49,066 nt of DNA from Candidatus Sysuimicrobiota bacterium CSP1-3 (lineage in GTDB: Bacteria > Sysuimicrobiota > Sysuimicrobiia > Sysuimicrobiales > Humicultoraceae). This document shows, in pieces, positions 43,842 to 49,066 of this stretch (positions within the stretch are counted from its first letter, which is position 1; every line of letters begins with the position of its first letter). A program made the position numbers and the translations under genes. Where the stretch lies: contig LDXQ01000007.1 in the NCBI GenBank assembly GCA_001443485.1, forward strand, positions 1 through 49,066. The letters are read 5' to 3'. A model generated the notes under the pieces. That model had not been told where the DNA came from and searched no databases. It was given only the letters and a program-made list of their open reading frames with translations.

Positions 43842-44846
43842 ATGGGCAGGTATCTGGGGCGCCGCCTCCTCGAACTGATTCCGGTTTTCTTCGGAGTCCT
43901 GCTGGTCGTCTTCATCATCACCCGTCTCACCCCCGGCGATCCGGCGGTGGTGATGCTGGGCGAGAAAGCCACGCCCGAGGCCGTGGCCCGCCTGCGCGAG
44001 GTCCTCGGCCTGAACGAACCCCTGCCCGTACAATTCCTCCGCTACCTGGGGCGCACCGTGCAGGGAGACCTCGGCCGGTCCATCCAGAGCAACGAGCGCG
44101 TTCTCGTCGAACTGATCGCCCGGTTCCCGGCGACCATCGAACTGACCTTCGCCGCGATGCTCATCGCCTCAGGCGTCGGCATCCTCACCGGGGTCATCGC
44201 CGCGGCCCGGCAGAACTCCTGGTTCGACGGGGTGAGCATGATCACGGCGCTCTTTGGCTTCTCCATGCCGATCTTCTGGCTGGGGATCATGCTCATTCTG
44301 CTCTTCGCCTCCTACCTCGGCTGGTTTCCGATCTCCGGTCGGCTGGACTACACGATCGACCTCGCCCGGCAGACGAATCTTTACTTCGTGGATGCCTTGC
44401 TCGCGCGCAACTGGGCGGCCGCCGCCAACGTCCTGCGCCACCTCGTCCTCCCAGCGGTGACGCTCTCGACCGTGCCGCTGGCGATCATCGCCCGGATGAC
44501 CCGCAGCAGCCTGCTGGAGGTGCTGCGCCAGGACTACGTGCGCACCGCGCGGGCGAAGGGACTGACGGAGGGCGGGGTGATCGCGCGCCATGCGCTGCGC
44601 AACGCCTTCATCCCCGTGATTACGGTGATCGGGCTGAACGTCGGCAGCCTGCTGGGCGGCGCGATCCTCACCGAGACCATCTTTGCCTGGCCGGGCATCG
44701 GCCGCCTGGTGGTGGACGCGATCTTCGCCCGGGATTATCCGCTGGTCCAGGGCGCGGTCCTGGTCATCGCCCTCCTCTTCGTCCTGGTGAACCTGCTGGT
44801 GGACCTCTCCTACGCCTATCTCGACCCCCGGATCCGCTATGGCTGA
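43842..44846 (+). CDS. Peptide ABC transporter permease (DppB-type)
   Basis: A 334-residue inner-membrane permease. The N-terminus GRYLGRRLLELIPVFFGVLLVVFIITRLTPGDP is the DppB/OppB hallmark. Then come LGLNEPLPVQFLRYL, GDLGRSIQSNERV and the cytoplasmic EAA loop VRTARAKGLTEGGVIARHALRNA that contacts the ATPase. It forms the channel with the following DppC-type permease, whose ATG overlaps this gene's stop by 8 nt. No ATPase gene for this system lies in the window. Confidence 0.93.
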   Translation: MGRYLGRRLLELIPVFFGVLLVVFIITRLTPGDPAVVMLGEKATPEAVARLREVLGLNEPLPVQFLRYLGRTVQGDLGRSIQSNERVLVELIARFPATIELTFAAMLIASGVGILTGVIAAARQNSWFDGVSMITALFGFSMPIFWLGIMLILLFASYLGWFPISGRLDYTIDLARQTNLYFVDALLARNWAAAANVLRHLVLPAVTLSTVPLAIIARMTRSSLLEVLRQDYVRTARAKGLTEGGVIARHALRNAFIPVITVIGLNVGSLLGGAILTETIFAWPGIGRLVVDAIFARDYPLVQGAVLVIALLFVLVNLLVDLSYAYLDPRIRYG

Positions 44847-45729
44847 ACGGGCGGCGCTTCTGGGCCGTCCCGCGGCCCCGCGGGCGGCCACGGGGTTTTA
44901 CGGCGACGCTTGGCGCCGCCTCCGGCGCAACCGTGCGGCCATGGGTGGACTGGGCGTCGTGCTCGTCTTTGGCCTCGCCGCCGTGTTCGCGTCCCTGGTG
45001 GCACCGGCCGATCCGATCGCCCAGGATCTCGATGCCCGCCTGCTGCCGCCCACGCGCGCCCACCTGCTGGGTACGGATGACCTGGGGCGCGACCTCCTCT
45101 CGCGGATCATCTACGGCGGCCGCGTGTCGCTCACGGTGGGCATCGTCTCGGTGGGCTTGGCCCTGGCGATCGGCACGCTGCTCGGACTGATCGGCGGCTA
45201 CTATGGTCGCTGGGCCGACAGCGTGACCATGCGAACGATGGACATCATGCTGGCCTTCCCGGCGACGCTGCTGGCGATCTTCATCGTCGGCGTGCGCGGG
45301 CCCGGGCTGAATAATGCGATGCTGGCGATCGGCGTGATCAATATCCCGATCTTCGCCCGCATCGTCCGGGGGTCGGTGCTGCGCGTGCGCCAGGAGGACT
45401 TCGTGGAGGCGGCCCGCGCGCTGGGCGCGAGCCACGCGCGCATCCTGGGCCGGCACATCCTGCCCAACACCCTGGCGCCCCTGATCGTGCAGGCGACGCT
45501 GGGCGTGGGGTCGGCGGTGCTGGAGGCCGCGGGGCTCTCCTTCCTGGGGTTGGGCGCGCAGGCACCGACGCCGGAGTGGGGGGCGATGCTGACGAACACC
45601 CGGGAGTTCCTGCGGGACGCCCCCTGGGCGGCGACCTTCCCGGGGATCGCCATCCTGCTGACCGTGGTCGGCTTCAACCTGCTGGGCGACGGGCTGCGCG
45701 ACTCCCTCGATCCCCGGCTGCGCCAGTAG
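44839..45729 (+). CDS. Peptide ABC transporter permease (DppC-type)
   Basis: A 296-residue permease partner of the upstream DppB-type protein. It has an N-terminal helix (GLGVVLVFGLAAVFASLVAP), then HLLGTDDLGRDLLSRIIYGGRVSL, which is diagnostic of DppC/OppC, and the EAA loop VEAARALGASHARILGRHILPN. The end (EAAGLSFLGLGAQAPTPEWG) is also typical. The start overlaps the upstream stop, so the two subunits are translationally coupled. The operon ends here, 21 nt before a convergent transporter gene; the ATPase is missing. Confidence 0.93.
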   Translation: MAERAALLGRPAAPRAATGFYGDAWRRLRRNRAAMGGLGVVLVFGLAAVFASLVAPADPIAQDLDARLLPPTRAHLLGTDDLGRDLLSRIIYGGRVSLTVGIVSVGLALAIGTLLGLIGGYYGRWADSVTMRTMDIMLAFPATLLAIFIVGVRGPGLNNAMLAIGVINIPIFARIVRGSVLRVRQEDFVEAARALGASHARILGRHILPNTLAPLIVQATLGVGSAVLEAAGLSFLGLGAQAPTPEWGAMLTNTREFLRDAPWAATFPGIAILLTVVGFNLLGDGLRDSLDPRLRQ

Positions 45730-45750
45730 CCCTTCCCGAACGAACGCCCC

Positions 45751-46569
45751 TCAGTGCTTGCCGCGGGAGGCCCAGCGCTCGATCCCACGCACGCCCACCG
45801 AACCGATCAGACTCATCGACAGATAGAGGAGGGCCACCATGTTGTAGGTCTGGAAGGAGCGGAAGGTCCGCGCGTTCAGCAGTTGCCCCGAGTAGGTCAG
45901 CTCCTGCACCGAGATTATCGACGCCAGGGACGAGTCCTTCAACATGGAGATGAAGTCGTTGGCCAGCGGCGGGAGGATCACGCGGACCGCCTGCGGCAGG
46001 ACGATGAAGCGCATGGCCTGCCAGTAGGTCAGGCCGACGGAGCGGGCCGCCTCCATCTGCCCGCGGGGAATGGACTCGATCCCGGCGCGGTAGATCTCCG
46101 CCAGGTAGGCCCCGTAGCCGATGCCCAGGCCCAGCGTCGCCCGCACGATGTCGTTGCGCAGCCAGCGGATCCCCGTCAGGTCGGAGAGCGCCGGCGTCAG
46201 GACGAAGGCGATGTAGAGTAGTTGGACCAATAGGGGAACGCCGCGGATGACCTCGATGTAGAGCCGCGCAATCGTATAAGGCACCGGGTGCCGGGAGAGC
46301 TGCGCCAGGGCCGCGAAGAGCCCCAGGACCATCGCCGCCGCGTAGGCGAGGACGGCCAGCCGGATCGTCATGACCACGCCCGAGGCGAGAAAGTGGTAGG
46401 TCTCGATGTAGATCGGGGAGTTGAGGATGCCGTAGAGCGCCAGCAGCCCGCCGATGACCAGGACCACGGCCCACCAGGGTACACGCTGGAGAATATCGGC
46501 GGGGAGCAGCCGTCCCTGACCGGGGAGGGGAGGGGTGGCGTCGGACGGGGTTGTCGGAGACGGGCTCAT
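45751..46569 (-). CDS. Polar amino acid ABC transporter permease
   Basis: A 272-residue permease of the HisM/GlnP family. It has an N-terminal cytoplasmic tail rich in Pro and Thr, a first helix (WWAVVLVIGGLLALYG), then GVVMTIRLAVLAYAAAMVLG. YIEVIRGVPLLVQLLYIAF is a family mark, and the EAA loop is GQMEAARSVGLTYWQAMRFIVLPQA. It should import an amino acid together with the binding protein encoded upstream. The gene starts 87 nt after that binding-protein gene, with a hairpin in between. No cognate ATPase gene is visible on this side. Confidence 0.92.
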   Translation of the reverse strand: MSPSPTTPSDATPPLPGQGRLLPADILQRVPWWAVVLVIGGLLALYGILNSPIYIETYHFLASGVVMTIRLAVLAYAAAMVLGLFAALAQLSRHPVPYTIARLYIEVIRGVPLLVQLLYIAFVLTPALSDLTGIRWLRNDIVRATLGLGIGYGAYLAEIYRAGIESIPRGQMEAARSVGLTYWQAMRFIVLPQAVRVILPPLANDFISMLKDSSLASIISVQELTYSGQLLNARTFRSFQTYNMVALLYLSMSLIGSVGVRGIERWASRGKH

Positions 46570-46588
46570 GCAGGGTGGAAAAGTTCGG

Positions 46589-46622
46589 GTGCGGGGAGAA
46601 GACTCCCTCCCCGCCCCCGCAC
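46589..46622 (-). other. Intercistronic hairpin between amino-acid-binding protein and permease genes
   Basis: Two alternative 8-bp stems compete: GTGCGGGG (46589-46596) with CCCCGCAC (46615-46622), or GCGGGGAG (46591-46598) with CTCCCCGC (46607-46614). No T-run follows. It is placed like the stem-loops after the other two binding-protein genes. Confidence 0.5.
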
Positions 46623-46656
46623 GACGGTTACCGACCGGCTGACGGGGCCGGCTCGC

Positions 46657-47478
46657 CTACGACGGCTTCCACTCCACGAACCACTTCTGGTAGAGCGTGT
46701 CCAGGAAACCGTTCTCCTTCAGTACCTTGAGGGCGGCGTTGAAGGCGTCCTGCAGCTCCTTGTCGCCTTCGCGCACAACAATCCCCAGTCCCTCGCTCGT
46801 GAGCTTCTCGCCGACCACCTTCAGCTTGCCGGGGTTGGTGCCCATGTAGCCGGCGGCACCGACGCTATCGATCAGGACGGCGTCCGCATCCTTCTGCAGC
46901 AGCGACTGCACGGCCAGGTCAAAGGTGGGGAAGCGCTTGACTTCCTTGATCTTCCCCTCGCTCTGCATCTTCGAGGCCAGTTCGTCGTTGGTCGTGCCCT
47001 TCTGCACGGTGACGACCTTGTCCGCCAGATCGTCGGCGCTGTTGATGCGGTCCTCGTCGGTGCGCACCAGGACCACCTGTCCCACCTCGATGTAGGGGGT
47101 GGTGAAGTCCATGGTCTTGTCGCGTTCCTCGGTGACGGTCACGCCGGAAATGACGGTGTCGTAGTCGCCCTTCTGCAAGGCCGGGAAGATGCCGTCCCAG
47201 GCCGTGCTCTTGATGTCGGCCTGGCAGTTGGCCAGCTTGCAGATCTCGGTGATCAAGTCGATGTCGTACCCGATGATGTTCTTGTCTTTGTCCAGCAACT
47301 CAAACGGTGGGTAGGTCGCGTCGGTGGCCACGCGGATCGTTTTCCCACCCAGATCCGGAACCTGTGCGGCCGGCTGCGGCGCGGGCGCCGGCTGCTGCGC
47401 CTGCTGGCGCTGGCAGCCCGCGGCGACGAGCGCCACCGCCACCAGGATAACCGCGAACAACCCCGCGTATCTGCGCAT
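46657..47478 (-). CDS. Polar amino acid ABC transporter substrate-binding lipoprotein (SBP family 3)
   Basis: A 273-residue receptor. The lipoprotein signal is RYAGLFAVILVAVALVAAGC, with Cys22 as the acylated residue. A Gln/Pro/Ala-rich linker follows, then TIRVATDATYPPFELLDKDKN and IIGYDIDLITEICKLANC, typical of FliY/HisJ-like amino-acid binders. DYDTVISGVTVTEERDKTMDFTTPY is also diagnostic. It should bind a polar amino acid. The ATG at 47478 has GGGAGGGGGAG a few bases upstream, ruling out the longer frame to 47520. Confidence 0.93.
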   Translation of the reverse strand: MRRYAGLFAVILVAVALVAAGCQRQQAQQPAPAPQPAAQVPDLGGKTIRVATDATYPPFELLDKDKNIIGYDIDLITEICKLANCQADIKSTAWDGIFPALQKGDYDTVISGVTVTEERDKTMDFTTPYIEVGQVVLVRTDEDRINSADDLADKVVTVQKGTTNDELASKMQSEGKIKEVKRFPTFDLAVQSLLQKDADAVLIDSVGAAGYMGTNPGKLKVVGEKLTSEGLGIVVREGDKELQDAFNAALKVLKENGFLDTLYQKWFVEWKPS

Positions 47479-47629
47479 AGCTCCCCCTCCCTGAGATGAG
47501 GCTGATGACGTCCTCAGCACGTCGTGAGTTGGAATGCTGTGTATTTCTTTGGCCTGCGGTAATCTCCTCTCCTATGGGGGCAGGGACGGCCCCGGGCGCC
47601 TGCCTCCTCGACGGACAACGCGCCTGGGA

Positions 47630-47635
47630 TATACT
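47630..47635 (+). promoter_or_regulatory. -10 box (TATACT) for the ECF S-component gene
   Basis: TATACT lies 38 nt before the ATG at 47674, giving a leader of about 30 nt. The -35 region (near 47607) holds only CTCGAC. The sequence between 47479 and 47629 shows no recognisable riboswitch. Confidence 0.45.
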
Positions 47636-47673
47636 GGAGGGCGGTTCGACCCTCACGTTGCGAGGTGGTCGGT

Positions 47674-48192
47674 ATGAAGCCCCGAGACCTGGCCGCAGCC
47701 GCGATCTTTGCCGCCTTGACCTTCGTCGTCACCCGGTACACGCTGATCCCCATCCCGGCGACGAAGGGGTACTTCAACCTCGGGGAGGTCGTGATCTACA
47801 TCGCCGCGCTGGCGTTCGGCCCCGTCGTCGGCCTGTTGGCCGGTGGCGTCGGTTCGGCCCTGGCGGATCTGGTCGCGGCGCCGCAATTCGCCGTCTTCAC
47901 GTTCGTGATCAAGGGAATCGAAGGCTATCTGGTCGGCCGCCTGGCCGGCCCGACCACGGCGTCTCGTCTACGGGCGACGATCATCGGCGGCGCCTGGATG
48001 GTCGCCGGCTACTTCCTGGCGGAGACACTCTTCGCCCGTGTGCTCGGCATCGCCCCGACCCCGGCCACCGCGGTGGCGGCCGCGCTGACGGAGCTTCCGT
48101 TCAACGTCGTCCAGGTCACGGCCGGGATCATCGTGGCGGTGCTGGTGGCGGTGCGTCTGGTTCCTCTGATGGCGGAGAAGCCGTCGCGCTAA
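47674..48192 (+). CDS. ECF transporter S component
   Basis: A 172-residue membrane protein with about five or six helices. It has the S-component pattern: AAAAIFAALTFVVTRY near the N-terminus with an A-x-x-x-A motif for EcfT contact, GYFNLGEVVIYIAALAFGPVVGLLAGG, and FVIKGIEGYLVGRLAG. These proteins capture a vitamin or related micronutrient and dock on a shared EcfA-EcfA'-EcfT module, not present here. The substrate is not readable; no riboswitch helps. The ATG at 47674 has GAGGTGG upstream. Confidence 0.87.
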   Translation: MKPRDLAAAAIFAALTFVVTRYTLIPIPATKGYFNLGEVVIYIAALAFGPVVGLLAGGVGSALADLVAAPQFAVFTFVIKGIEGYLVGRLAGPTTASRLRATIIGGAWMVAGYFLAETLFARVLGIAPTPATAVAAALTELPFNVVQVTAGIIVAVLVAVRLVPLMAEKPSR

Positions 48193-48257
48193 CCGGTTCG
48201 CGCGCGGCTGAGTGGGGCCCCGCCCGCGCGACCTTCCTCCAGATCGGCCTCCTGAGG

Positions 48258-48263
48258 TATACT
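48258..48263 (+). promoter_or_regulatory. -10 box (TATACT) for tRNA-Val
   Basis: TATACT lies 18 nt before the tRNA 5' end. No consensus -35 is seen (CTTCCT region near 48233). Confidence 0.5.
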
Positions 48264-48281
48264 GCCACCGGCGAGACGCGT

Positions 48282-48356
48282 GGGCGCTTAGCTCAGAGGA
48301 AGAGCGCCTCTCTGACGCAGAGGAGGTCGGAGGTTCAAGTCCTCCAGCGCCCACCA
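48282..48356 (+). tRNA. tRNA-Val (anticodon GAC)
   Basis: The acceptor GGGCGCT (48282-48288) pairs with AGCGCCC (48346-48352). The D arm is GCTC/GAGC. The anticodon stem CCTCT/AGAGG encloses the loop CTGACGC, with anticodon GAC at 48314-48316. The T arm is GGAGG/CCTCC with loop TTCAAGT. The discriminator A is at 48353 and CCA is encoded. Confidence 0.96.
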
Positions 48357-48685
48357 TCACAAAACCCGCACCAGTCCTAGCGATAATTCCCGGTTACCGA
48401 AGCGGGTGTCGTTGCCTCAAAACAGGTGTTACCGAGTGGTCTGGTCTGAGAGATTCCACATAACTTCTGCTCATCCCCATCCTGCAGGCCGCTGAAAGCC
48501 TTCTGCTGACCAGGCGGGTCGCCGGTTGCACAGACAGCGCCGCTGGCGGTGCGGGCCTACTTCGCCCGTCTAGGGAGGGAAGCCTAGTGGGCAGGAAGTA
48601 ACAGACCCAGCGAATAGAGGTGGGCTGCGAGGCTGCAGCTGAGGTCGTTGTTGGGAGCGTCCCGCATCGCCGGAGGCATCGGCTG
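48357..48685. other. Intergenic region after tRNA-Val
   Basis: About 330 bases without a credible gene. The region is less GC-rich than most of the window and holds a segment (48432-48453) resembling the tandem repeat at 9737-9774. No terminator with a T-run was found directly after the tRNA and no inverted repeat of an insertion element was recognised. Confidence 0.5.
48432..48453. repeat. Dispersed copy of the 9.7-kb repeat motif
   Basis: GTGGTCTGGTCTGAGAGA at 48436-48453 differs at one base from GTGGTCTGGCCTGAGAGA at 9757-9774. The preceding CCGA versus TCGG is also similar. The role is unknown. Confidence 0.5.
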
Positions 48686-49066
48686 ATGGCCGATAACGCC
48701 CTCATTCGCCTGGGGTATTGGATGCACGCCGCTCGGTTGTACCGTGATTTGCTCACCGCAGCACAACTGTCCCCTTCTGCGCTGGCCCAATTGCGGCGGC
48801 GGCGGCTCGCCGCTACCGTCCGGCACGCGTACGCGACGGTCCCGTATTACCGCCACCTGTTTGACCGGGCCGGCATGAAACCCGGCGACGTCCGCTCCGA
48901 GGAAGACCTCGCCGGACTGCCGATCACTTCGAAAGAGGTTCTGCGGCAACTGCCCCGAGAGGAGATTGTCTCATCCGCGGTCCCACTGGAGCGTTTCAGA
49001 GGATACACGACCTCAGGTTCCACCGGCGTCCCCTTTACGCACTACAAGACGATGGATGATCGGCTC
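48686..49066 (+). CDS. CapK/PaaK-like adenylate-forming enzyme, N-terminal part (continues past window)
   Basis: The 127 codons present begin with an ATG preceded by GGAGG. They read like the phenylacetate-CoA ligase/CapK family: LRRRRLAATVRHAYATVPYYR, LFDRAGMKPGDV, DLAGLPITSKEVLR, and the ATP-binding loop YTTSGSTGVPF. CapK-type members occur in polysaccharide or secondary-metabolite clusters; PaaK activates aryl acids with CoA. The absence of neighbours in view leaves the role open. Confidence 0.85.
   Translation, partial: MADNALIRLGYWMHAARLYRDLLTAAQLSPSALAQLRRRRLAATVRHAYATVPYYRHLFDRAGMKPGDVRSEEDLAGLPITSKEVLRQLPREEIVSSAVPLERFRGYTTSGSTGVPFTHYKTMDDRL

Noticed and set aside
47496-47673. Possible riboswitch or hammerhead ribozyme before the ECF S-component gene (CTGATGA near 47503)
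   Set aside because: The CTGATGA is not followed by a GAAA core with suitable stems, and no TPP, FMN, cobalamin or preQ1 consensus elements could be matched.
48440-48460. CTGAGAG reminiscent of the TPP riboswitch
   Set aside because: The partner motif (ACCTGATCTGGATAATGCCAGCG-like) is absent and no thiamine gene follows.

Overview
The window is GC-rich bacterial chromosome with short intergenic gaps, many GTG starts and purine-rich Shine-Dalgarno sites. The gene order EF-G-like, dnaG, rpoD is a bacterial housekeeping arrangement. A class I (archaeal-type) lysyl-tRNA synthetase, several apparently leaderless genes and an abundance of secreted beta-propeller proteins suggest a little-studied terrestrial lineage, perhaps near Armatimonadota or Chloroflexota. 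That placement is a guess from gene content; no rRNA is present. No CRISPR array, complete transposon or prophage was seen.

Left part (1-7.96 kb, all +): the end of class I lysS, a D-2-hydroxyacid dehydrogenase, an EF-G-like GTPase, dnaG and the principal sigma factor, closed by a strong terminator. dnaG carries a 393-residue intein with LAGLIDADG endonuclease motifs, inserted directly before the fourth zinc ligand of the primase zinc ribbon. This is the most striking object in the window.

8-12 kb (-): two related secreted Asp-box propeller proteins and a short prepilin-like gene. 12-19.4 kb: S-adenosylhomocysteinase, a ComF-like phosphoribosyltransferase overlapping tail-to-tail with a DapB/Ord-like dehydrogenase, a class I aminotransferase, and two secreted or membrane proteins including DUF2207. 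19.4-23.3 kb (-): an amine/amino-acid cluster with a class III transaminase, an alpha/beta hydrolase, a fragment of a class V aminotransferase, a sarcosine-oxidase-like flavoprotein and a dual-specificity phosphatase. 23.4-25.3 kb: a PilW-like prepilin and a duplicated pair of small secreted two-cysteine proteins flanking tRNA-Thr.

25.4-33 kb (+): a pentose operon in the order isomerase, xylulokinase, periplasmic binding protein, permease, single-domain ATPase, M24-like protein. It follows a decayed sugar-permease remnant. The isomerase aligns with XylA spacing but has His in place of one metal-ligand Asp. 33-42 kb: an FG-GAP/UnbV protein, lipoproteins, a B3/B4 protein, a zinc alcohol dehydrogenase, two thioredoxin-fold proteins, a nitroreductase, a cyclic-nucleotide-binding protein, a DUF3307 protein and a glycerate-type dehydrogenase. 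Several genes here start 8-9 nt after a -10 box and look leaderless.

42-49 kb: an oligopeptide ABC importer (binding protein plus two permeases, no ATPase in view), a convergent polar-amino-acid ABC importer (binding protein plus permease), an ECF S component, tRNA-Val and the start of a CapK/PaaK-like adenylate-forming enzyme. In all three ABC systems a stem-loop separates the binding-protein gene from the next gene, which would favour excess binding protein. Functions are inferred from protein motifs read by eye; no database search was run.
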